Origin: Rhipicephalus microplus
Taxonomy: Eukaryota; Arthropoda; Arachnida; Ixodida; Ixodidae
Reading direction: 5' to 3'
Assembly (NCBI RefSeq): GCF_043290135.1
Contig: NC_134704.1
Location: 24,678,501-24,742,500 of the forward strand
Length of the DNA: 64,000 nt
Part shown: positions 45,001-57,000 of the stretch, piece by piece
Layout of the letters: every line of letters starts with the position of its first letter
How positions within the stretch are numbered: position 1 is the stretch's first letter
The notes under the pieces: model-generated
What the model saw: only the letters and a program-made list of their open reading frames with translations
What the model was told of the DNA's origin: nothing
Database searches by the model: none
Made by a program: the position numbers and the translations under genes

Positions 45001-48000
45001 ACTGCATAAATGCCGTGTAGTGGAAGGAGTCTTCTAAACGCATTTTGTTCGACAGGTGTCACGACGAAAACGAGCCCATTCGGCCATTTGTAGGTGCATT
45101 TGGGAGGCCATCAAACTACGTCGAAAGAGGCCGGGATAGTGCAGCCATCGGCGCTAAAAACGCACAAGAACTTCCAAACAGCTCTAAAAATGCACAACTA
45201 TGTCCATCTAGCGGAAAACATATCATGCCTTTCCAGAGCCGTTGATCAATCAAACAGCAAACGCGACATAATGTGCTGCCATAGTGTGAGGCATTCTGAG
45301 CCTTTTTATGGCCTCTGAAATGGCGAGCGGTTGGCGTGTACTTTGGAGGCCATGCGACTCTTGCTTTAGATAAAAAAAACCTTTATGTACCATTCGCGCG
45401 CGCGCGCGCTGGTATAATCTACTGTGCGTGTGCTTGTGCGTGCGTGTGCGTGCGTGCGCGTGCGCGCTTGTATGTGCGCGCTTGTGTGTGCGCGTGCGTG
45501 CGCGCGTGTGTAACAAAAGATGTTAATAAGTACGCACTTAGCTGTTGGAGGGCGCACTAGGGGCCGGATTTCACTATCGCTTTCAACTCAATATTTCAAC
45601 CCAATATTTCAACCCAATATTTTTTTTCTCTCTATTCAATGGTTTCGCGTTCCATTACCTTTCAGAATGGCTACCCAACAGCCAGAATGTTTTGTTGTAA
45701 CCGATAATGAGGTGTGCGGGCATTGCTGTAAGCGGGTTTTTTCACCATACAAAACTTTACGGTGCAGCAGCTCATCAATGTTACCACCGATATATTCTTA
45801 AAATTGAAGACGTCGTGTCAACGACGTCTTCAGGACTCGCCCCCTCAGGGATGACGGCATCGAAGGCTAATGCCTTCTTCGGTGGCGGGCTCGCCATGCT
45901 GGGCACCCACCAGCCTACGGACGCCCTGAAGCGTGCTGCTTAGCTCGTCGCCACTGGGTCAAAACTTCCAGCTTGACTTCGATCATAAATATGTCCTTCA
46001 GTCCTGACGCGCATCCCTGTCGGAGTCTTTTTGTTGTTCCCAGATGTTTAGGTTTCTGGATCTTCTGTAGACGCTGGGCAGTGGTTTATGAACGGAGGGT
46101 CATTGTTTGGTCTCGAGGTGCTTCGCCCCTAAATACGAAAATAAAGCAATGCAGTGCTTCTCACAATGACCTGATTTCGGTCTTCGGTTTTCCCCAAGTA
46201 AAGATGGGAACTGTTATTGAAATTAGGCATAAGGGGCCTACATCCGCCATTACAGTCGAAAACCTTCGTGGCAATAACCGAAATAGGCACGCTTTGTTCC
46301 CCCGCTCCCCCCCTAGGCTAGGCTATTAGGGCCTGTACACGTGCTATCATTACATGCGCGGTTCTTGTTCTTTTGCAGTACTCCCCCTTCTCGGTTTCAC
46401 GACGGCCGAATCTGAATGGCACAGTCGTCTATGAAGGCGTGGACTTCTCGCTCATCTCGAACTTGGCCCGTGTCTTCAACATGAGGTGACCGTAGCTTAA
46501 CAGGCAGGGATGTAGGCAGAATTTATATTTATTTTCTGGAGAGAGGGAGGGAGGGAGGTAGGGGGACCACTTTGATCTGGAGTGCACGTCTGGCAGACAG
46601 ATGAGGTCGAGTGTCATTTTGAGCTGTATTTTGAGCCATTGTTTTTTGGGGGGGAAGGGGGGAGAGGTACCACTTTTTGGTCACGCCCCTGTTACCACGT
46701 TGTTATATTATGGGTTCGTAGGTCCTGAAATCGCGATATGAATAAGAGGTATGCCGTAGTAGAAGGCACCGGAAGTTCCTGCCTATATAAAGGTGTTCTT
46801 TAACTTGCACAGAAACCATGGTCCTTTAATGCCTGAACACAGGGGCGGCGACGGACGTCAAGTGGCCGTCTTACGGTGCGCCCACAGCGAGACGACATAA
46901 GATTTGGCGGAAAACCTCCGCGACGAAGCCCTGCGTGTCGTCGCTGTGTTGAGCTTGTTGATGCACAATACACACACTCCTCACTGAATTAACAACGCCA
47001 TCGGCTCAAAGTGCACTGCAAGTTCCGGGTATACATTGGAGCCTGTCCTTGCGAGCCTTCTATAACATTGTGGATTGCAGTGTACTTCATCTAAGACACG
47101 GGGTTCAGAAAGTTTCAGTACCTACGATCCAGAAGGCTGCCCGGGCCATGGTGGTCTAACTGCTAAGGTACTCGGCTGCTGACCCGCAGGTCGCGGGATG
47201 AACTTTGGTAACAGAAATGAACTTTGGTAACTAAAGCACACCACTAAACACTACAATACAAACAGATGTGTTATTATTCACGTGAAATCTAAATTACAAA
47301 GTTGACAATGATTGCATATGTTGCGTAATGGTAGACTACTGCTGTTTTGTAGGGTATTATCAGATATGGGTGCACGTTAAAGAACCCCGGCTGGTCGAAA
47401 TTTCCGGAGACCTCCACTACGGCGCCTCTCATAATCACATGGTGGTTTTGGGGCGTTAATTCCCATATATCAATCAATCAATACATCAATCAAAATTTTT
47501 CGAAGGGGAGGAGAGTGGTTGGAGCTGGGGTGATGGGGAAGGGGGTCAGCACAACTGTCTAAGAAAAAGAAGTTGGCTTTCACCTTCGAAGGCGAACGCC
47601 AGCTTATTGTTTGTTTTGTGCGTTCATCGATTACGCATTTACCGTAGACGACTAAAGTCGTCTATGGTTAAAAAGACCATGTGACCTGTTAGTATAGGCT
47701 CGTGACGTTATCTTATTACGTTACTTAAGCCTAGGCTACGCAAGAATGGTTCGTGCGTGCGCACTTTCTCTTCCTGTCATCTTGCAATTGACGCTGTATT
47801 CTTCGCAGTATTATAATGCGATATTTCCGTTCTTTATCAATATTATTCACACGTTCAGAAAAAATGACGTCACATTGTACGTCACGTGTTGTTCTGAATG
47901 CGTCAACGCCCAACTTTAAGACGTCATTATTACACCTGAATCGTGCCATAGGTGACGACTATAAGTTTTTAATTTGCCATATTTCTCGTCCCTGAAAAAC

Positions 48001-51000
48001 AACTCTTTATAGGTAGCGTCTAAAATGTTCGGATCACCGGAAGCAGCTTTAAAAAAGAATACTGGCATGGAAACTATGCCGTAGAGTAACATAGTAAACA
48101 TTTACTGTGTTACTCTATGACTATGCTGCCATAAAGAACACAGACCTAAGACGGCTTACTGTGTCGTGTTTGGAATATATTCTGAATGCGTTAGAGAACT
48201 ATACGCAATTTGCTACGGGAAAGCTGTTTAGAAAAGTTTATTTACACTATGTACATAGAACAAAGATTTCATAACATTTCAGTAATAAGGGCACATACAC
48301 TTTGGCAGATCTATGTACCAAAACAAACATAACTACGTTTCTATGAAGATATCACTGTCCTAATATGCATGACAAAGCTGACATACATGTACATAAGAAC
48401 TTAACGTGATATCATGATACAATGAATGGTATAACGATGTGTTCAGAAAACGTGGTTTACGATTTAGAGTACTTGGTACTCTACTATGGGAGAACATAAT
48501 GCCGTCCGTTAGAAAACGAAGCTAAAGCCGTGTGTATAGAAAAAGTTAACGATTTAGAGTACGAGGTACCCTACTATGGGTGGAACTTCCATTGATGGAC
48601 GCCACCACCAACAACTCAGCAGGAGAACTGCGTTTTTTTTCTTTTTTTGCTAGTTCAGGTACCGGATGTTTTTTGCCTCATACCACTGCGCAGGCCCCTT
48701 CGAGTTACAAGTTTCTTTTTTTGAGGAAATCTCAAAATAGTTTGAAGTTTTACTGCAGATCACATTATCAAGATTCATTTAGAGAAATCAATTTCACCGG
48801 CAACAGTGATCCCTTACGTTACATTTAAACTTGTATTAACGTTCGCAGAAGAAACGCATTTTTTATCTGTCATCGAGAACTGCACGGAAAAAGCGTTGTC
48901 GAACGCTACAAGTGCACGTAAATGAAGGTATAAATCCACCGCCACGGCCAACTTGGTAATAATGTAAGTACAGCAATGGCACTACAGTAATTAACTCACT
49001 GCTGTAATGAGCGAAGTAATGAATTACTTTTCTGGACTGGTAATTTAGTATTGTAATTAATCACTTCAAGCGAGTACTTTGAAGAATATTACACATATTC
49101 CCAATTATTCCCGGCTAAAATATAGCATCTCTGCCTCCCTTGTGGCATAAGAAATCGACAAAATTTGAAAACAAAAAATGTATTGAACATTACCACTAGA
49201 CAACAGATAACAAAGATGACTTCTTTTCTTAGCACGCAAATTTTTTTGTGCTTTCTACTGTTTTCTTCTAGCTCCAGTGTTTTTTTTTTCTTTTTTTTCT
49301 TTGGTTTTTTAATCTGTGCATATGCCTCTTCCTTTCAAAGAAATTTTAGTTGAAGGAATGCGCTGTGTTTATGTCCTCTCGCTTGCCTGTTTAGTGTTTG
49401 CGCTAAATACCATCATGACTGCTTGTTCCCGCCAACTCAGAAGTACTTTTTTTGTGTTTTAGCCGTATATAATTTTCCCACATTATGTTGTTTTCAACTC
49501 GCCCAACGAGCAACATTGATGAAATAAAAATAAAAGACGAGTTAATCTGAGTACAAAACCTCTATTCCGGTAATGATGCATCAAATATGTGCGAGAATAA
49601 CAATGTACGTGGGCAGTTGATAAAACATACATGAATAAGTGAATATATGACAAACTTTTCCAAGTAAGTTTTCAAGGCAATTTCAAAGTGAGCTCACCTA
49701 CTTTACGAAAGTAATGCTAAAGTGATGTCAAATTCTTCTTGGTACACAATAGTTCGCCTTTGACGACTGGGACGGCTTTCTACTCTCCCATAGTACAGTA
49801 TCAAGTACTCTAAATCGTTAAAGTTTTCCTAAGCACACAACTGTCAGCTGTTATTTTTTAGGCAATTCCAAAGCTGTTAAAATTTTAAGAGAGATAATTT
49901 GTAATAAAGTTTAATTGTTTTTAGGAGTAACTTTGTCACCTGTTATTTACGGTGACGTACTACGATGTACATCATAATCAGATCATTGTGTCGGCACTTA
50001 AAATTCGTATTAGTAATCACTGCCACGTGTTGCACTTGATGAATGCAGCCTTGTTCCAGTGCAAGACCAGGAAGCCACCTGGGGCGCTAAGAGACATGGA
50101 CGATGGACTGGAATAGCAGGAATGGTATCCAGAAGGGTTCGTACCACTTCTCTTGGCATAATGCGTCACTTAATAATCTATTAGGACACATTACACTAAC
50201 ACATTACGCTACTACTTACATTATGCCGCCTATTTAAATAACAACACGAGTGATATAGAGAAAAACGAAGAAAGACAAACCACGTTGTGTGTGGCTTTTT
50301 TGTCCCAATTTGTCGTGCTGGTACCTTCTACATGAATTACCAATGAGCCCAAGGCTCCACATTTCACATGCCGTCTAGACGAAGTAAAAGCTACGGTACG
50401 TTTCGTACAAAAAACACGTGAACAAATCAACAATAAAACTTTTTCACAGACTTTTTTATGTTTTTTACTGAAAACTTTTCTCAATTATTTTTAAGTAAGT
50501 AAAGTGGAAGGTGTAAAACACCACAGAGTGAACTGTCTCAACAAAAACGGTAAAGTAAATTTAAAAAAAAACTCACTGCGAACTCTACACACAGTCGCAA
50601 AACACAAGCGCAAAAACATGTCGCAATTTTAAAATGCCATTGGAGAATGAAGTTGTAGCTGCTGCTATCACAATTACGTCAGTGTCACATCCCCGAACTT
50701 GCCGTATTTTCTTGAATTTGAAAGGTTCTGATAAGGAAAAACTTTTTAAACCTTTTAATAGCCTCTGTTTCTCGCTCTTCCATGCTGCAATCAATAGGAC
50801 ACCAATCGGACGCGAGTATAAACTGTCGAAATTTGTGGCATCATAGGGAATTCCTGTGGGATTGTCAAGGCGGCATCGCCACCCCATGTGTCGTTCTTAC
50901 GCCTTTGTGGTGATGATTTTCTCTACTAGCGCCTTCTTTTCTTTGCTCGGCCCCGTTGTTTGCTCTGCCCCGACCCGTTTAGGAGAATACGCCTGTCACA

Positions 51001-54000
51001 TTCAAGCGATTTGCCTGTACTTCCAAGGGCTCTTGTATAGGCGCGCGTGATTCACCGACGCGTCATCTTCTCGTTTGTCTCTCTCCGTGAAGAGCGCACA
51101 AGGGCACGGTTCGTGACGTAATCGCATCGCGAATGCCATGAAGAAACACGACGCCTGTAATAAAGCTCACGGTCCCTCACCAAGCCGTTTAGCTTATATA
51201 GCTTCTTTTTTTTCGTCGGTGTTTCTTGATTGATTGATTGATATGTGGGGTTTAACGTCGTCCCAAAACCACCATATGAATATGAGAGACGCCGTAGTGG
51301 AGGGCTCCAGAGATTTTGACCACCTGGGGTTTTTTAACGTGCACCCAAATCTAAGCACGCGGGCCTACGACACTTCCGCCTCCATCGGAAGTGCAGCCGC
51401 CGCAGCCGGGATTTGAACCCGTGACCTGCGGGTGGGCAGCCGAGTACCTTAGCCACTAGACCACCGCGGTGGGGCTCGTCGGTGTTTCTTTAAAATCCCA
51501 TTTTCTTTTTTTTTTATTCATCGGCCAGTGCGTTTTCCCTTACGCTACAGTTTTTATCCCCCACCGTACGACTGAGTTTCCTTCTGACAAGGTCGAGGTC
51601 CGAGACGTTTTCCTTGTACTCACCTAAACTTGCGCATATTGTTTTCTTACGGGAGTAACTAAAACCGGTCGCGCCAGAGGCGGAGCAGAACAACTTGATC
51701 GGGTTAGTCCTGTAGTGATAGCCATCTCTCCAACTCTCAGTAGTTGGAAGACGTGCACTGTTTATGGGTGCGAGGTCATTGTAAGTTTGGTAGTGCTTCC
51801 GCATGCAAAAGAGATACGGGAAGCTGAGAAAAAAAGAGACGATGATCGCCGCATGAAGATAAAAAAAACGTAGCCACAAGAAAAGGAGGGAGAGATGTTC
51901 AGGCTATCTGGCCGCGTTAAACTCTGTGCGCTCAGATGGACAGGTGACAGCAAAGCAGGAACATATTCAGCGCTCCTTTTGATGTCTTCTCTGTCAAGCG
52001 TCCAGCTGGCAAGCCGATAGCAATCAGAATGGTATTTAGGCGAGCGAATCTCGCGAAAGGCTTTGATAGGGCTGATTTTTTTTCTTTCACCATGAGTCGA
52101 TAGACGCTACAGGCAAACAGCAGTGGTGTCATACTGTATCGACTACTCGACAATGGTGTATGTCTTTGCCATGTCTGACGAAACCCTGGTGAGAGCAAGT
52201 GCTTTCATCTGGACGTCGACAGGCTGTTACTTTCCAGATTTACTCAATGTCGATAAATTCAAGAGTCTGTACATCATAGATATGATTGACATGTGGGGTT
52301 AACGTCCAAAATCCACTATAAGATTATGAGAGACGCCGTAGTGCAGGACTCCGGAAATTTTCACCACCTGGGGTTCTTTAACGTGCGCCCAAATCTGAGC
52401 ACACGGGCCTCTCTGTACACCATCACGCATCCTGTCTGTGATGCTTAAATATCACGAACATGCTACGGCCATTCCATTATATAACGTACCATATGTAACG
52501 TATGACAAGGACCTAAGTTGTGTGGCATGTCTGTTCAGACATGCACCACCAGTTGTGTGGTGCATGTCTGTGTGGCATGTCTGTTGTGTGGCATGTCTGT
52601 TTCATGTCTGTTCAAGAAAGGAATAAATTAAATGGCCGAAATTATGACAGGATATTCACAAGAGTAATAAATATGCTGCGAACAATACCGTAGCTAACTT
52701 CTGCATAAAGCTTTAATCTCATTCTCATTCGCAGCGTAGCGCTCATGGTACAGCGCGTGTGTATACGTATTGCCCGCCATGACTGCATAACGAATCGCGT
52801 GCGAACGCACCAAAGGTCGGGTTTCCGCCGCATCTGCGTGCCTGTTCGCTTGCCACTGCGCAGGAAGTCGACCTGGCGGTGAGCGCCTCGTTTCAGACTC
52901 CGCACCGCGAGGGAGTGCTGGACTACACGCACTACTACTACATCCAAGTGGTCAAGTTCATCGTGCGCGCACCGGCAGAGAAGCCCAGAGCACTCGTCAT
53001 CGTCAGGCCTTTCGCCGTAGAGGTGCGATGTTCCTACGTTTAACTTCATTAAGTAGCAATGCATTTAAAAGACACCAAAGTTATCACAGATATTCTTTGT
53101 TTCTCTCTAGATTATTTTTTTCGCATATTTCTCGCCTTCTTTTTCTCTTCTCTTTTCCTGTTTATTATGTCTATTTTGTTTTAGAAATTCTACCGCCGCA
53201 CACCTTGCGGCTGATCCCCCGTGGAGTGTTGTGCCATTCTTCCGGGAATGACCATCACCATCAGCTGTCACGAGATTCAAAATTGAGAGCTCCCAATGAT
53301 TTCGCAGAAAACAACGAACAAACGTAATCCACAATCACTTGAGGACATTGAATTTGCAAGCCGTAGTCTCTGTGTATTGACTGAGGAAGGAACAGAATAT
53401 GAGTCAGTGCTGTGATGAAAATGTGAAGTTAGTTTATGAAGCAGGTTGATGCTTAGAATATACATACCCTCCGGAAATTTAGAAAAGAAATTCTACTCGT
53501 TATTAGATTTACTTTCTTGAATACAACTCGTGGCCGAGCAGGCTGCTATTGCACTGGCTATAGTTGACAATGTGGAAGTCATTTTCAGTGACTCTAGATC
53601 TGCAATCCGGTCCTTCGCTAATGGCAGAATTTCCCCGCAGGCCCTACGCATTCTCCAGAACAGTCCTAAAGGACTCTGTCATCATACGTTTATTTGGTTC
53701 CCTGCTCATGTCGGATAGATTCCTGGCTGCCCGGTCAACCTCAATGAATCCGCTCACAGTGATGCGCGCGTATTGACTGACTGCGCAGATACTGGCCGAT
53801 TCGAGGCCGTGGAAAACAAAGACGAGCCATACACTTATAATGAAATTACCAAGCGCTTCTACCTCTCCCGTCGGGTCTTCCTGTCACCTAGCCCTCAGCT
53901 AAGTCGGCCTCAAGCCCTCACTTCACGGCTACTGCAAAACGAAGAGTCATACTCAAATCCACACGTCCTCCACGCCATTTAACCGGAACTCTACGATAAT

Positions 54001-57000
54001 GATATATGCATGCGACCAATGCAAACTCAACACGGCTACGCTTATATACGCATGCTCTGAAAGTACACTACAATGTATAACGATGCTAACCCCGATGCTA
54101 CTTCGCCGAGGTGGGCGGCTGCCTTGCGCAGTTCCAGCCTAGCCGACCAGATATGGGTAGTTCAGCAAGCCGGCGATGCAGCATTTAGGCTATAGGCCTC
54201 TCAGTCCCAACGTGGGAGCCCTGAGCGCGTTCGCGTGCTTTTTGCAGGACATTATTAAATGTAATTCCATCTATTGTCGGCAAAGGTGTCTGTAACCGGT
54301 CTTGGGTGAACGGCCTCCACACATCTGTTCCGTCCCCAAAGGCCTGCGTGGAGTGGCCGTTCCAGTGAGAGGTTCGTCCTTCATGCAGGTGTGGCTCGGT
54401 GTGCTGGTTGCCTACCTGGTGTCCTTGGCTCTGCTCTTGATGCTAATGCACTTCGAACGCCGCAACGATCGAACCGGGAAGCTGAGCTTCTTGCCGACAG
54501 GGGACGTTGCTCTGTCCCTCTACCTGGGAGTCATCTGGCAAGGTATACGCACTTCCGTGTTATCGTCCCCACATGTGGCCCGCCGTTCGCGGTGAGGTCT
54601 TTTTTGTTGTTGTCGATTAGTCACCGCGAGCGTCATCCTTACACGTAGTTGTGACGTAAACGTTGGCGAGTGGCAAATGGAGCATTGCTAGCAATGCACC
54701 GGCAGAGTCATTACGCAAATAGAACTGCGAGCGCGCTGGAGATGGTATAGATAGTTCTACCAGAGCTCCCTTCCGTGCGTTTTCAGAAGCATAGCGCAGA
54801 CATTACGACGGGGACTTCAGTTGAGTGGCGCAAATGCGGGAAGTCGTACGATTGATTAGTCGAGGTACGCTTACTCCGCACGCGATTGAGAGAGAGAGAA
54901 ACAAAAGACAAAGTAAAGACGGGGAGATTAACCAGCGGAAACCTGCGGTATGCTAGCCTGTATACTTGGGAATGGGAAAACGGGGTGTAAAAAAATGAAA
55001 GAAGAGCCTGGGGCGACACTGTACGACAAAACAAAGCCATTACTATAGGCGCCATGCATACGTTAGGAGCCGCCACAGTCACGCGCTTGCCTCCAGTGCC
55101 CAAACGGCCATGGCAGTATATTTGGCTGGATACGGTAGCAAACGACGCAAGCGGCGGCAAGCCACTGCACCGTGCTTTTGCATTCGCTGGAGGCATTGTC
55201 ATTCCCGTTTGTTTTCAAAAGACGCTAAATCGTTAGCAGCCATGAGAGAACCGTAGTGTTGGCGCGTACGCTTTTTAGGAGCTTGGTCGGCAAGCTTTCA
55301 ATGCCGACACCTTGTCCAGCGTAGATGTATGCTCTGTTTCACACATCATGTGCAACGTTGCGGAAGCTAGCGAGACTTCTTGCAGCCGACGCGTTCGCAA
55401 CAAAAAGTAGTTCGATGTTCTTACGACCAAAAATTTAATTTTTCTTTCGTTATTATGGCGAGAAGTAATTTAAGATATTGTGTGCCTTATAAACAAGCAC
55501 GCCATTGAACGTCTGTTATTATGTGGCTGTGTACCTTAGTTTTCATGTAACGTCACATACAGGCTCTCTACTCTAAGAGAAAGAGAGAGAGAGAAATCAC
55601 ATTTATTTATACATCTGGCGTGCAGGAAGTCCCCGGCCTCACAGGGCGCGGATGTTTCCTATTTTAAGATTACGGCTATTAGATTCCGATACTCTGAGAA
55701 TGTCAAGATGGCGGCCACCCTGGACTTTCAATGTCAGTGCAGAATAGGACACCACAGGGTCGTTTGGTACACGCATTCTTTTGTGCTCACCCCGCTTCCT
55801 TCTGTTCCCCCTTCGCGCCAAGGGAAGCACAAAGAAACGTGAGGGTGAACCGGCACTAATCATATTTAACGCGAGTGACCACGAAACGCGTGGACTTATA
55901 CGTTTTGTTGGCCGAACTTTTTGCATATATAGCCTCCACAGCGTTGCACCTGTTGATTGAAACGGAGTTACAGTAAAGTGTACTGCCCATCTAGTACACT
56001 CTAGATGCAGGCATTCGGCGTGTACGCCCGTTTTGCCAGTGTACATATACTTCTCCGGTCGCCACTCAAGGCGGTGATTCCAGCATTGCTCACTAAATGG
56101 CGAACCGCCAACCAGAACGTTAGGGAGCCTTTATGTGCGCTTCCTACGAGGCGTAGGATTTCGATGGCCCGCGCGCTCGCCTCCTCCATACTTTGTTCAC
56201 TTCGTTTTCATCGCTCCGTAGGCGCCGCAGCACGTGACAAGTTCCTACCATATGAACGGGTACCGATGTTCCCCCAAGCCCCCTTACCTGCCTGCTCTCA
56301 ACCCCATTGAAGAACGTCTGATAGCTTCACGTCCGCCATTTATGAGCGTTAGGCATTTGACTCACGGCAGTGGCCAGTATGGCATAAAGGGGCAGGTGGT
56401 TAACGTGCCAACACACGTGGCTAAAATTGCGCAGTGCCGACCACGGAACGCGCCCGACAACGCTGCTTTCGACGTACTATCGGCATCAAATGAAACACGA
56501 ACATCGGAGCGCGTAGCACAAGCCTTATCAAGGCACAGTGCGTGCCATCGACCAGTCATTGGCACAGACAGGCCCGCACATCCGGTGTGGCAGCACTGTG
56601 ATCTCCCTATAGTGCAATATTTCTGCTTGTGTTCCAGGTATGGTATTTGAAAGGAACAAAATAAAAAAAACAGAGGTTAAACTACTGCAGCCGAAAGCGA
56701 GTATTGTAGCGCGGTTTGTCACCACGGACTCCATCATCGTGGAATTCCTGGTTAATTCTGTTTATAGTAGACAAAGGTTGGTTCGTAACGCTGGCAATTT
56801 TACGCTGTTTCACTTCGTGCCGGTAAAGCGAAACAATTTGCGCTCTCTCTTCCGAAGAAACGCTCGGCATTTCCAGTTAAAGTTATGCGTTTTCGGCTAG
56901 GTCTCTGAAAAAAGGGTGCAGGTGAAGCAGCGCTGGCGAACGAGATACGACGATCGTTTGAAAATCAACCGCAAACTGATTATGTTTCTCTTTTTTGTTT

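Larger units (their letters stand above)
37720..46378 (+). other. Receptor intron 4 (8.7 kb)
   Basis: Contains a palindrome-family copy (38240-38285), a tandem duplication with two insertions (38966-41050), a family-2 tRNA-derived repeat (41255-41425), a decayed LINE (41438-44970), a GC/GT-rich simple repeat (45395-45512), a 14-bp triplet repeat (45585-45625) and a 12-bp hairpin (45805-45832). The stretches 37800-38230 and 45835-46370 show nothing firm. Confidence 0.75.
46486..50048 (+). other. Receptor intron 5
   Basis: SINE relic (46705-46830), an internally replaced SINE (47139-47475), two hairpins (47642-47669 and 48066-48134), and palindrome-family copies (48440-48500, 48531-48590, 49775-49840). 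The stretch 48600-49770 is AT-rich with no gene recognised. The small AC-rich to T-rich frame at 49165 is low-complexity. Confidence 0.6.
50137..52863 (+). other. Receptor intron 6
   Basis: Full SINE (51229-51475), a truncated SINE (52278-52411) and an inverted/tandem CATGTCTGT block (52519-52615). The rest shows no exon. Confidence 0.6.

Noticed and set aside
45250..45560. His/Thr/Arg- and Cys/Val-rich frames
   Set aside because: They translate the GT/GC simple repeat.
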